Shown: piece by piece, positions 35,203 to 43,973 of the stretch
Layout: the number at the start of each line of letters is the position of its first letter
Numbering within the stretch: the stretch's first letter is position 1
Made by a program: the position numbers and the translations under genes
Assembly: GCA_022834735.1 (NCBI GenBank)
Contig: BQKD01000001.1
Coordinates: 2,209,659-2,273,658 of the forward strand
Source: Erysipelotrichaceae bacterium OPF54
Lineage (GTDB): Bacteria; Bacillota_I; Bacilli_A; Erysipelotrichales; Erysipelotrichaceae
Length of the DNA: 64,000 nt
Direction: 5' to 3'
The notes under the pieces: generated by a model
The model's input: the letters and a program-made list of their open reading frames with translations, nothing else
Databases searched by the model: none
Told to the model about the DNA's origin: nothing

Positions 35203-35763
35203 ATGGGAATCATCGAATTGCTTTTGACAGCCGTTTCGCTGTCCATGGACGCATTTGCCGTCTCCATCTGCAAAGGACTGTCCTTACGAAAAACGACCTG
35301 GAAAAACATGGTGTGCGCAGGTCTCTGGTTTGGCGGTTTTCAGGGACTGATGCCGCTGATCGGCTATTTTTTAGGAAATCTTTTTACCGGGTATATGCAG
35401 AACTATACATCGTGGATCGCCTTCATCCTGCTGGCATGGATCGGAGGGAAAATGATCTGGGATTCTTTCCACAGCGAGGAGGAACCAGTCGACGCCTCCA
35501 TGTCCGCCGGCTCCATGTTCACGCTGGCTGTTGCGACAAGCATCGATGCCCTGGCAGTCGGTGTCACCTTTTCCATGCTGCAGGTCAACATTTGGTGGGC
35601 ATCTGGTCTCATCGCTCTCGTTACCTTTTTGTTTTCAGCGGCCGGGATCAAGATCGGCAGCCTGTTTGGCGACCGCTATCAGTCCAAAGCAACGCTTTGC
35701 GGAGGGATCGTCCTCGTGCTGATCGGTCTGAAAATTCTTCTGGACGGGCTCCATATCCTGTAA
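35203..35763 (+). CDS. mntP: Manganese efflux pump MntP
   Basis: 186 residues from ATG 35203, with an AGGAGG site 6 bases upstream; the longer frame back to 35029 runs through the riboswitch and is not coding. Six membrane segments; the repeated Asp motifs LSMDAFAVSICKG and TSIDALAVGVTFS are the family signature. It exports Mn and is preceded by its riboswitch. Confidence 0.95.
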   Translation: MGIIELLLTAVSLSMDAFAVSICKGLSLRKTTWKNMVCAGLWFGGFQGLMPLIGYFLGNLFTGYMQNYTSWIAFILLAWIGGKMIWDSFHSEEEPVDASMSAGSMFTLAVATSIDALAVGVTFSMLQVNIWWASGLIALVTFLFSAAGIKIGSLFGDRYQSKATLCGGIVLVLIGLKILLDGLHIL

Positions 35764-35824
35764 AGTATTTGAAAGGAAATAAGAAATCCGATTTGTTATG
35801 ATGAAAAAAACAGGAGGAATAAAA

Positions 35825-38443
35825 GTGAAATTTTACGATCAGACCATACCTGACGTGGAACACGAGCTCGATACAAAAATCGAGTCGGGCCTGACGGAAG
35901 CGCAGGCAAAAGAACGTCTAGAAAAATACGGACCGAACAAACTGAAAGAAGCAAAGAAAAAATCAAATCTGGCCCGCTTTGTCGACCAGTTCAAAGATCC
36001 GATGATCATTATCCTGCTTATCGCAGCACTCATCTCCTTTGTGATCGCTGCGATCGAACACGATCCTCAGGAATTTTTTGAACCGATCCTGATCCTTGTG
36101 ATCGTGATCGTCAACGCGATCATGGGCGTGATGCAGGAATCGAAAGCCGAAGCGGCGCTGAACGCGCTGAAAAACATGTCTTCCCCGCAGGCAAGAGTCA
36201 TCCGGAACGGCAGCGAACTGCTCATCGATTCTGCCAGCGTAGTTCCTGGCGACATCATCAAGCTGGAAGCGGGCGATTACGTGCCGGCCGATGCCAGACT
36301 GTTTCGAAGCGTGAGCCTGAAATGCGAAGAAGCCGCGCTGACCGGCGAATCGGTCCCGGCAGAAAAAGAAGCCGATGCCGTCGTCGCAGCAAACGCTCCG
36401 CTCGGCGACCGCAAAGACATGGTATATTCTGGATGCTCGGTCACTTACGGGACCGGACAGGCCATCGTATGCGCCACAGGAATGGACACCGAGATGGGAA
36501 AGATCGCCGGCCTGCTCAACAACGAGCAGCAGTCGCAGACCCCATTGCAGATCAAGCTGGCCCAGCTTGGCAAATATCTTGGCTTCCTTGCGATCGGATG
36601 CTGCGTCATCATATTCATTGTGGGTATGATCAACGGTCTTGCCCCGATGGAACTGTTCCTGACTTCCGTTTCGCTGGCTGTCGCCGCTATTCCGGAAGGC
36701 CTGCCAGCCATCGTAACGATCGTGCTTTCGATCGGGGTCACGAAGCTCGCAAAGAAAAACGCGATCATCCGCAACCTGCCGGCTGTCGAAACGCTCGGCT
36801 CCGCCTCTGTCATCTGCTCCGATAAGACCGGAACGCTGACCCAGAACAAGATGACCCTGGTCAGAGCCTGGGCAGACGGCGACGAGGATACTGTGGAAAT
36901 CACGTCCGACGATCCGCAGAAAATCAGGCGCCTGCTCGCGCTCGGCACATTATGCAGCGACGGCTCGATCGTAATCGAGGACGGCCAGGAAATCTCGATC
37001 GGCGATCCGACCGAAACATCCATCGTGGCCGCAGCCATGAAAAACGGAATGACAAAAGATGAACTGAACACAAAATATCCGCGGATCGCGGAAGTTCCGT
37101 TTGATTCGGATCGCAAGCTCATGTCAGTGATCAGCGATATGAACGGAAAACTGACCGTGATCACCAAAGGTGCGCTGGATTCGATCATTCCCCGTCTGAA
37201 AAAAGGTGACGCGAAGCGCGCGAAAAAACTGAATGAACAGATGTCGGAAAATGCGCTGCGCGTACTAGCGATCGCAACCAAAGAAATCAGCGAACTGCCT
37301 GAAAAGATCAGCAGCGATACGATCGAAAACGATCTGGAGCTTGAAGGCCTTGTCGCCATGATCGATCCGGCCCGTCCGGAAGCGAAAAAAGCGGTCGAGG
37401 TATGCCGCAAGGCCGGTATCCGTCCTGTCATGATCACTGGCGACCATGTCATCACAGCAAGCGCTATTGCCAAAGAACTTGGGATCCTTCGTCCGGGCGA
37501 TAAAGCGATCACCGGTGTCGAACTGGATGCGATGAACGACGATGAACTGGATCACGACATCGAGAACATATCGGTTTATGCCCGGGTCTCGCCGGAAAAC
37601 AAGATCCGTATCGTCAAAGGCTGGCAGCGCCGCGATCAGGTCGTAGCGATGACTGGCGATGGTGTCAACGATGCGCCGGCCCTCAAGGCAGCCGATATCG
37701 GCTGTGCTATGGGGATCACCGGAACGGAGGTCGCAAAAGGAGCTGCCGATATGGTATTGATGGATGACAACTTCGCGACAATCGTATTTGCGGTCAAAGA
37801 AGGACGCGGCATTTACGCCAATCTGAAAAAAGTGATCGGCTATCTGCTTGGGACCAATATCGGCGAAGTGCTGACTGTGTTCGTTTCCATGCTCATCTGG
37901 CACAAGTCGCCTCTCATTTCCATGCAGCTGCTCTGGATCAACCTTGTTACAGACTCCCTTCCGGCGATCGCGCTGGGGATGGAGCCTGTTGAAAACGATG
38001 TCATGGATCAGAAGCCGAAAGCCAAAAACGAAGGCATCTTTGCCCACGGCTTCGGTACCCGGATCATCCTGCAGGGCTTCATGTTCGGAGCGCTGGCCAT
38101 CTTTTCCTTCTGGCTGGGACAGACCCTGACCCACACAGTCCGCGGAGCGGAAACCATGACCTTCATCACATTGTCTCTTTCCCAGGTGGTGCAGGCTTTC
38201 AACATGCGCAGCAATCATTCGCTGTTCCACATTGGCGTATTCACGAACCCGAAGCTCAACAAAGCAGCCCTGATCTCTGTGCTTCTTGTTGCGCTGGTGA
38301 TCTTCACACCGCTCAATATACCGTTTGGTCTGGAGATCCTGCCATGGGACTGCTTCTTTATCGCATTAGGTCTTGCGCTTGTTCCGCTCGTTGTCATGGA
38401 GTGTTCAAAAGCATTCGGCCTGATCAGACACGAAGAAAACTAA
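35825..38443 (+). CDS. P-type calcium-transporting ATPase
   Basis: 872 residues from a GTG at 35825, chosen because AGGAGGAAT ends 6 bases before it; an in-frame ATG lies at 35798. Motifs: TGES, AAIPEGLPAIV (membrane helix 4 calcium site), CSDKTGTLTQNKM with the phosphorylated Asp, and MTGDGVNDAPALK. Ten membrane segments are expected. It is of the SERCA/PMCA type and probably removes Ca from the cytoplasm. It follows mntP by 61 bases and could be partly co-transcribed with it. Confidence 0.95.
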   Translation: MKFYDQTIPDVEHELDTKIESGLTEAQAKERLEKYGPNKLKEAKKKSNLARFVDQFKDPMIIILLIAALISFVIAAIEHDPQEFFEPILILVIVIVNAIMGVMQESKAEAALNALKNMSSPQARVIRNGSELLIDSASVVPGDIIKLEAGDYVPADARLFRSVSLKCEEAALTGESVPAEKEADAVVAANAPLGDRKDMVYSGCSVTYGTGQAIVCATGMDTEMGKIAGLLNNEQQSQTPLQIKLAQLGKYLGFLAIGCCVIIFIVGMINGLAPMELFLTSVSLAVAAIPEGLPAIVTIVLSIGVTKLAKKNAIIRNLPAVETLGSASVICSDKTGTLTQNKMTLVRAWADGDEDTVEITSDDPQKIRRLLALGTLCSDGSIVIEDGQEISIGDPTETSIVAAAMKNGMTKDELNTKYPRIAEVPFDSDRKLMSVISDMNGKLTVITKGALDSIIPRLKKGDAKRAKKLNEQMSENALRVLAIATKEISELPEKISSDTIENDLELEGLVAMIDPARPEAKKAVEVCRKAGIRPVMITGDHVITASAIAKELGILRPGDKAITGVELDAMNDDELDHDIENISVYARVSPENKIRIVKGWQRRDQVVAMTGDGVNDAPALKAADIGCAMGITGTEVAKGAADMVLMDDNFATIVFAVKEGRGIYANLKKVIGYLLGTNIGEVLTVFVSMLIWHKSPLISMQLLWINLVTDSLPAIALGMEPVENDVMDQKPKAKNEGIFAHGFGTRIILQGFMFGALAIFSFWLGQTLTHTVRGAETMTFITLSLSQVVQAFNMRSNHSLFHIGVFTNPKLNKAALISVLLVALVIFTPLNIPFGLEILPWDCFFIALGLALVPLVVMECSKAFGLIRHEEN

Positions 38444-38448
38444 ATACA

Positions 38449-38476
38449 TTAAAAAGGACCCGACGGTCCTTTTTTA
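38449..38476. terminator. Bidirectional terminator between the Ca-ATPase and the convergent membrane protein
   Basis: A perfect 10-bp stem AAAAAGGACC/GGTCCTTTTT with a 4-base loop lies between the two convergent gene ends. Confidence 0.9.
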
Positions 38477-38788
38477 AATGTATTTTCTGATCAGTGCATA
38501 CAGGGCAGCAAGCCCGATACTTATCCCTATGACCAGGCCGGAGCGGATGATCAGGCCATAGCCAAGTGTCAGAAGCCCGAAACCTGCCAGGATATACAGT
38601 TTTATATTCTGAACATTTTCTCTTTGACTTTTAATATACATCCACCCGATCACTTCGGTGCAGAAGTAAAAGAGCACATACAGCATACCAAGATAGATCG
38701 GAGTAATGCTCGTTCGCGCGATCGGCGCAGCCATGAACAGGAGCAGTTCGAGCGCAAACTGCAGATGCTGAATTTTCGTTTGTTTCAA
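38474..38788 (-). CDS. Small membrane protein of unknown function
   Basis: A 104-residue protein with four membrane segments (LELLLFMAAPIA, YLGMLYVLFYF, LYILAGFGLLTLGYGL, GISIGLAALYALI). The start is a TTG preceded by AAGGAGG and a run of T. It lies just beyond the spx terminator in the same direction. I do not recognise a family. Confidence 0.65.
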   Translation of the reverse strand: MKQTKIQHLQFALELLLFMAAPIARTSITPIYLGMLYVLFYFCTEVIGWMYIKSQRENVQNIKLYILAGFGLLTLGYGLIIRSGLVIGISIGLAALYALIRKYI

Positions 38789-38806
38789 AAAAAAAACCTC
38801 CTTAAC

Positions 38807-38840
38807 AAAAAATCTCCCAACGGGGAAGTTGAGAGATTTT
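38807..38840 (-). terminator. Terminator after spx
   Basis: AAAATCTCTCAAC pairs with GTTGGGAGATTTTTT on the minus strand, overlapping the spx stop. The AAGGAGG site of the next gene follows at once. Confidence 0.8.
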
Positions 38841-39300
38841 AAATTGAACTAAGATGAATCGATCCAGGTTGGCTGTCTAAAGTCAAACCTTTATTAATTT
38901 CGTCTTTTTTCATTCCTGGTGTGCGGACGTGAGTTGTCTGACTGCGTACAGCGTTCGGTGTGAATGTCGTGATTTCATTGTCATCATAACCAATTACCAT
39001 ACTGTTCTCTGATAACAAAATCGGCCGTTTCAAGATCGACGGATTCTTTTGAATCAAAGCAATCAATTCTTTTGTCGAGAAGTCATCAATCCCTTTCTCT
39101 AAAGAATGAAACACTTTTGATCGCACGGAAATGATATCTTCGGTACCATTTTCGCAACGTGACAACAAGTACTTAATCTCACTTTCTTTTAACACACTTG
39201 AAAAAATATTTTTTTCGACAAAATCGATATGATTATCTTTGAGCCACTGTTTTGCCTTTCGACAACTAGCGCACCCAGGAGAAGTATAAAGAATTACCAT
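38839..39300 (-). CDS. spx: Spx/ArsC-family regulator with an extended C-terminus
   Basis: 153 residues from MVILYTSPGCASCRKAKQWL, with an AGGAGG site upstream. The CASC motif is the Spx redox switch. The remaining thioredoxin-like ArsC fold is complete, and RPILLSENSMVIGYDDNEIT matches the usual Spx end. About 20 extra residues follow (TPGMKKDEINKGLTLDSQPG and on), beyond the usual 131-137. Spx binds RNA polymerase under thiol stress. The neighbour encodes an oxygen-reducing flavodiiron protein. Confidence 0.85.
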   Translation of the reverse strand: MVILYTSPGCASCRKAKQWLKDNHIDFVEKNIFSSVLKESEIKYLLSRCENGTEDIISVRSKVFHSLEKGIDDFSTKELIALIQKNPSILKRPILLSENSMVIGYDDNEITTFTPNAVRSQTTHVRTPGMKKDEINKGLTLDSQPGSIHLSSI

Positions 39301-39394
39301 ATATACTATCCTCCTAATCAAATTATACCTTTTTTATAGGAAATAGCGAGAAATTATTCAACAATCATTTTATATGTACTAAACTAATCCGCGA

Positions 39395-40543
39395 TTATAA
39401 CTGTTCAGCCAGATCTTTCATCTGTTCTTCATTTTGTGCGTTCATTCGCGATTTCAGCGTAATGACCGGCTCGATCAATGTGATATTTTTCATCTGCTCA
39501 ATATATTTCATCATCGTTTTTGCCGCAGTCGGAGCCCAGGAACCGTTTTCCATCAGCGCGATCTTGCGGTTCTGGAAGTTTTTATGCGAAAGCTCAAGCA
39601 GGAACAGTTCCATGCTCGGGAATACGGCCGCATCATAGCTGGACGCCGCAAGAACAAGAGAGGAATACTTGAACGCCAGTCCGATCGCTTCCGAAACCGG
39701 AACGCGGTTCAGATTGACAAATTCGACCTTTTTTCCCTGCTCTTTGAGAAGATCGGCCAGCTTTTCGCAAGCCTGTTCTGTATGTCCGTAGATCGAAGCG
39801 CAGGCAATAAGGACGCCATCCTCTTCGGGCGTATAAGAGCTCCATTTATTATAGAGGTCAAGATAGCGGCCCAAATCGTCCGTAAGGATCGGTCCGTGAA
39901 GCGGACAGATCGTTTCAACATCCAGTCCGGCCAGTTTCTTCAACGTATTTTGTACCTGCACACCATATTTGCCTACGATATTTGCATAATACCGGCGTGC
40001 CTCGCTCACCCAGTCATCGTCGTGATCGATCGTACCGAATTTTCCGAACGCGTCGGCAGAGAACAGGAGCTTTTCTTCCGGAACATACGTCATCATGACT
40101 TCCGGCCAGTGGACCATAGGAGCCATGAAGAACTGCAATGTATTTTTGCCGATCGGCAGCGTCTGCGCTTCCTTGACTACGATCTTGCGTTCTGCAAGAC
40201 GGTCGATATCAAAGAAATTAGGCAGCATATTGAATGTCTGCATCGTGGCAACCAGTTTCAGATCCGGGTACATGGCGCACAGTTTCTGGATATTGGCCGC
40301 ATGATCCGGTTCCATATGAGAAATCACAAGGTAATCTGCCGTTCTGCCATTCAATGCTTTCTCCAGATTTTTGAGCCATTCCTCTGTCTTGCGCACATCG
40401 ATCGTGTCCATGACCACCGTTTTCTCATCCAGGATCACATAGGAATTGTATGAGACGCCGTGAGCCAGCGGATACTGGCTTTCGAACAGATCGAGATCAT
40501 GATCGTCTGCACCGATATACTTGATATATGAATTTTCGAACAT
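39395..40543 (-). CDS. Flavodiiron protein (A-type), oxygen/NO reductase
   Basis: 382 residues. The metallo-beta-lactamase-like domain holds the di-iron ligands SHMEPDHAANI, and later FSADAFG and CPLHGPIL. The flavodoxin domain (about 255-382) binds FMN (ACASIYGHTEQACEKLAD). There is no rubredoxin domain, so an outside electron donor is needed. It removes oxygen or NO, as expected for an anaerobe, and stands next to spx. Confidence 0.93.
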   Translation of the reverse strand: MFENSYIKYIGADDHDLDLFESQYPLAHGVSYNSYVILDEKTVVMDTIDVRKTEEWLKNLEKALNGRTADYLVISHMEPDHAANIQKLCAMYPDLKLVATMQTFNMLPNFFDIDRLAERKIVVKEAQTLPIGKNTLQFFMAPMVHWPEVMMTYVPEEKLLFSADAFGKFGTIDHDDDWVSEARRYYANIVGKYGVQVQNTLKKLAGLDVETICPLHGPILTDDLGRYLDLYNKWSSYTPEEDGVLIACASIYGHTEQACEKLADLLKEQGKKVEFVNLNRVPVSEAIGLAFKYSSLVLAASSYDAAVFPSMELFLLELSHKNFQNRKIALMENGSWAPTAAKTMMKYIEQMKNITLIEPVITLKSRMNAQNEEQMKDLAEQL

Positions 40544-40600
40544 AATAAGCCTCCTTAATACTTCCCTATTTTAGCACCATTGTCCGCTATAGGAAATTGA

Positions 40601-40622
40601 AAAATCCGGAACGATGTCCGGA
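40601..40622 (-). terminator. Terminator after the stomatin gene
   Basis: TCCGGA/TCCGGA stem with a 6-base loop, followed by five T on the minus strand, 10 bases after the stop. Confidence 0.75.
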
Positions 40623-40631
40623 CTTTATTAT

Positions 40632-41546
40632 TTATTCTTTTTGCTCCTTGCTGCTGTCCAGAAATTCCCTGGAAGCTGTCAGGATCGCCGCCAGATTCTG
40701 AAGCTCGTTAGGAACAACGATCTTCGTTGCTTTGCCGTCTGCCAGATCGCTGTAGGTTTTCAGTCCCTGCAAAGCCAGGTATTCCTTGCTTGGAGCGGCA
40801 TCCTTGATCATCTGGATCCCGCGCGCCTGTGCTTCATAGATCGCTTCCATCGCTTTGGCTTTACCTTCCGCTTCGGCGATCATCGCTTCCTTCTTGGCTG
40901 TCGCGTTCAGGATCGTGGCTTCCTTCTCGCCTTCGGCTGTCAGGATCGCGCTGCGCTTTTCGCCTTCCGCCTTGAGGATCGACTCGCGGCGTTCCCGTTC
41001 GGCCCGCATCTGTTTTTCCATCGCTTCCTGAATATCTTTTGGCGGAATGATGTTCTTCACTTCGACACGTCCCACCTTGATCCCCCACGGATCGGTCGCT
41101 TCATCGAGGATAGCGCGCATCTTCGTATTGATGATGTCGCGCGAAGTGAGCGTTTCATCCAGTTCCAGATCGCCGATCAGGTTACGCAGCGTTGTCGCGG
41201 TCAGATTCTCGATCGCCGTGATCGGACCGACCACACCGTATGTATACAGTTTCGGATCCGTGATCTGAAAATAAACGACCGTATCGATCATCATCGTGAC
41301 ATTATCTTTGGTGATCACAGGCTGCGGTTCAAAATCCTTTACGATTTCCTTCAGCGTGACTTTGTTGGCTACACGATCAATAAACGGGATCTTGAAATGA
41401 ACGCCGGTATGCCATGTGGCGTAGTAGGCTCCCAGACGTTCGATCACATAGGCGTTTGCCTGCGAAACGATCCGGATCATGCTCATCAGGATGCCCACAA
41501 CAAGCAGGATCGCCGCGACAATCAAAACAGTTCTAACGATAATCAT
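40632..41546 (-). CDS. SPFH/stomatin-like membrane protein
   Basis: 304 residues. One N-terminal membrane segment (TVLIVAAILLVVGILMSMI) is followed by the SPFH domain (IVSQANAYVIERLGAYYATW, VTKDNVTMMIDTVVYFQITDP) and a long Glu/Ala-rich coiled coil (about 195-265). Such proteins form cages or rafts in the membrane. It is encoded 3 bases after an NfeD partner, the usual pairing. Confidence 0.92.
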   Translation of the reverse strand: MIIVRTVLIVAAILLVVGILMSMIRIVSQANAYVIERLGAYYATWHTGVHFKIPFIDRVANKVTLKEIVKDFEPQPVITKDNVTMMIDTVVYFQITDPKLYTYGVVGPITAIENLTATTLRNLIGDLELDETLTSRDIINTKMRAILDEATDPWGIKVGRVEVKNIIPPKDIQEAMEKQMRAERERRESILKAEGEKRSAILTAEGEKEATILNATAKKEAMIAEAEGKAKAMEAIYEAQARGIQMIKDAAPSKEYLALQGLKTYSDLADGKATKIVVPNELQNLAAILTASREFLDSSKEQKE

Positions 41547-41549
41547 ATT

Positions 41550-41990
41550 TCATTTCCTTTCCCGAAGGGGCTCCACGATCAGCTTTGCCCCCTCAATATT
41601 TAATATTTTCACTTTCGTGCCCTTTTCAATCGTTTCATGATGAAGCGATACAGCCGACCAGTACGAGGAGAGCACATATACCTCGCCCCACTGATCCTCA
41701 TAGATCGTTCTTGTCACTTTGCCGGTCTGGTCGATCATCCGGTCTGCATTGGTCGGCACGACGTTTCCGCGCAGATAACGCGACGCGACCGGGCGGACAA
41801 TAAGCATGGCCAGGACACTGATCAGCAGAAATACGATGAACTGGATCGCAACACTGAGCTGCAGGGCCGCACATAAGGCGGCTACTACAGCGCCTAGCGC
41901 AAACCAGATGCTGACCAGGGCAGACGGGGTAATAAGTTCAAGCACAACGGCTGCCAGCGCTGTACCAAGCCAGATCAAGATCATTTCCAT
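41550..41990 (-). CDS. NfeD-like membrane protein
   Basis: 146 residues with three membrane segments and a C-terminal OB-fold domain (QTGKVTRTIYEDQWGEVYVLSSYWSAVS, then GTKVKILNIEGAKLIVEP). NfeD proteins pair with stomatins, as here. The upstream gene ends 7 bases before it. Confidence 0.9.
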   Translation of the reverse strand: MEMILIWLGTALAAVVLELITPSALVSIWFALGAVVAALCAALQLSVAIQFIVFLLISVLAMLIVRPVASRYLRGNVVPTNADRMIDQTGKVTRTIYEDQWGEVYVLSSYWSAVSLHHETIEKGTKVKILNIEGAKLIVEPLRERK

Positions 41991-41997
41991 TCTCCTT

Positions 41998-42387
41998 TCA
42001 CTGCGGCTGGGCGCAGTCGATTTCCAGAAGGTTTTGTTCCTCGTTGAACACAGCAGGATATTTTACGGTATCTACCGGAACATGCAGCTGGGTATATATC
42101 GCGTGCATGACCGACTTGCTGCTGATCCGTCCGTATCCCTTGCCCAGGGAAAGCTTCTGGAGCTGATCTTTCGGGATGATCCCCAGATCGATCTGCTGCT
42201 TTTTCAGCGGCTCGATCGCTACTTTTTTATGTTGGGGATCCATTCCGATGCGAACCCAGCGAATATTCTCGAAATGCGAACAGGCAGCTGAATTCAATGT
42301 GATATTGGTGGCATAAAATGTTACCTGGCACGCAAAGGAGCTGCCGCTGATCCACTGATACACAGTATCCCTTCTTTCTGACATCAT
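41998..42387 (-). CDS. Hypothetical protein before the NfeD/stomatin pair
   Basis: 129 residues from MMSERRDTVYQWISG. The protein is soluble and of mixed helix and strand, with a basic middle (PLKKQQIDLGIIPKDQLQKLSLGKGYGRIS). I do not recognise a family. The ribosome site is poor, and the frame also opens further upstream in an AT-rich stretch. It probably shares a transcript with nfeD. Confidence 0.55.
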   Translation of the reverse strand: MMSERRDTVYQWISGSSFACQVTFYATNITLNSAACSHFENIRWVRIGMDPQHKKVAIEPLKKQQIDLGIIPKDQLQKLSLGKGYGRISSKSVMHAIYTQLHVPVDTVKYPAVFNEEQNLLEIDCAQPQ

Positions 42388-42440
42388 ATTATTATTTTTC
42401 TTATTTTTTTGCAAGTTAATTCATTCACAAATCGTCCGAA

Positions 42441-42467
42441 AAAAAAGCAGAAGATCCTCTTCTGCTC
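42441..42467 (-). terminator. Terminator after the GntR gene
   Basis: The stem GCAGAAGA/TCTTCTGC overlaps the stop codon and is followed by eight T on the minus strand. Confidence 0.85.
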
Positions 42468-43197
42468 AGGCGGTGAGTTCTACCGTAAAGGAGTATGTAT
42501 CCCCGCGGTAATAGGCCAGAGTATACTCGATCATTTCGTTCTTTTTATTATAGCCGAAACGCGTTCTGACCAGTACGGCGTCATTTTCCCGGATTTCCAG
42601 TTTGTCGGCTATCGCTTTGGACGCATTGACCGCTTTAAAGTTTTCCAGCGCCCGCTCGGGCTGCCGGATCCCTCTTTCATTGAGCCAGTAATACAGCGAC
42701 TCGCCGTAAGCTTCCGGATCGAGAGGAGCGTTCAATCCTTTGGCAAAATAGGTCTTGAAGTAAACGATCGGTTTGTGGTTTGCGGTGCGTACCCGGCTGA
42801 CACAAACGAGCCGGGTTCCCGGTTCGATCCCAAAAGCGGTGGCGCCGTCCGACGGAACGGCTTCCTCCTTTACTTCCACAAAGCTGGTGCCCGGTTCAAG
42901 ATGGGCAGCTTTCATTTCCTCCGTAAAAGAACGAATCCTGGAAAAACTTTCCTTGATCGTATGATTATAAATAACGTGGGTTCCCTTTCCTCTTGAACGG
43001 ACCACATACCCTTCCTTTTCGAGATCGGAAATGGCGCGGCGTACCGTGATCCGCGAAACTCCGTACTTTTTTTCATATTCGATTTCGGAAGGAATCTGCG
43101 CTCCGTATGGATATGCACCATCAATGATCGCGTTTTTGATGCGTGTTTTCAGCTGTACATACAGAGGAAGTGCCTCTTTGCTAAAATCTAGATCCAT
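42466..43197 (-). CDS. GntR family regulator (HutC/UTRA type)
   Basis: 243 residues. The winged-helix domain spans 1-75 (YGVSRITVRRAISDLEKEGYVVRSRGKGTHV). The UTRA ligand domain covers the rest (TRLVCVSRVRTANHKPIVYFKTYFA, FGYNKKNEMIEYTLAYYRGD). Such proteins usually control sugar uptake or breakdown genes and sense a sugar phosphate. No matching sugar genes are intact nearby; the decayed stretch next to it (43285-43973) may once have held them. Confidence 0.9.
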   Translation of the reverse strand: MDLDFSKEALPLYVQLKTRIKNAIIDGAYPYGAQIPSEIEYEKKYGVSRITVRRAISDLEKEGYVVRSRGKGTHVIYNHTIKESFSRIRSFTEEMKAAHLEPGTSFVEVKEEAVPSDGATAFGIEPGTRLVCVSRVRTANHKPIVYFKTYFAKGLNAPLDPEAYGESLYYWLNERGIRQPERALENFKAVNASKAIADKLEIRENDAVLVRTRFGYNKKNEMIEYTLAYYRGDTYSFTVELTA

Positions 43198-43253
43198 AAT
43201 ATTATCCTTTCATGATTCTTCTATAACATTATATCAAACAAAACAAAAAAAAT

Positions 43254-43284
43254 AAAGAAGCAGGTGGGAAGTCTGCTTCTTTAA
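43254..43284 (-). terminator. Terminator for leftward transcripts from 43290 onward
   Basis: The stem AAAGAAGCAG/CTGCTTCTTT has a long T-run only on the minus strand. No intact leftward gene lies upstream of it, which suggests that one has decayed. Confidence 0.65.
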
Positions 43285-43973
43285 AGGATTGATTATTTTA
43301 CAATTAAGTGAATTTGTAGAGGAATTTTTTACTATAAACTATAAAATGAATAATTCATCATCTGGAAATGGGTTTTCTACTCGATCAATCACAATACGTG
43401 CTGCTAGGGAATATTATATAAATCGTTCGTGATGTATATCTCATAGTTCAGATGATATTCCAGCCTTCTTCATCGTTTCGGGAAAAACTAATGTATTGTA
43501 TCTGACAAAAGACTGGTTTCATAGAGGTTGGTTCCGATCGAATTATGCTTTATTTTGCGCTTAATGAGTTTGGGAATTTATATTATATGGGGATCGGCGT
43601 GACTTTTGGAGGCTTCGCTCCATAGTATGATGCGCTTCGATGACTTCTATTTTGCTTTGCCCTCCATTTCTAATAACAGAAATCCCATGAGTAATAATTG
43701 CTGCTGGTTTCATGCGGATTTCTTTTACACCCATATAATAGCATATTCCTACAAAAAAGCTAGTCTTTACCCGAGGAAAATTTAATTTTTTTTAATATTC
43801 TTCTACAATTTGTTAATTTTACTCAAGTAAACATTCGGATATTCTTTATAAATTCAATTTATCGTGCTTTTGTTTAATTTTACAATGTCCGATAAATTGA
43901 TTTTAAAGACGAAAATTCCTTTACTTTAGTAAGAAACACAAAGGAACGCCAAATTTTTCCTGCATTCAAACAT
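43285..43973. other. Long stretch without an intact gene, probably decayed coding sequence
   Basis: About 690 bases without a good gene. Short leftward frames separated by stops, for example one ending RVENPFPDDELFIL near 43350, and the orphan terminator at 43254-43284 suggest a broken leftward gene or genes. The right part, 43770-43973, is AT-rich and empty. Confidence 0.45.
43561..43734 (-). CDS. Possible small ORF or gene fragment, 57 residues
   Basis: Starts MGVKEIRMKPAAIITHGISV and ends SRRSPYNINSQTH. An AGGA lies upstream at a rather long distance. I recognise no family. It may be the N-terminal fragment of the decayed gene in this stretch rather than a working gene. Confidence 0.25.
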   Translation of the reverse strand: MGVKEIRMKPAAIITHGISVIRNGGQSKIEVIEAHHTMERSLQKSRRSPYNINSQTH

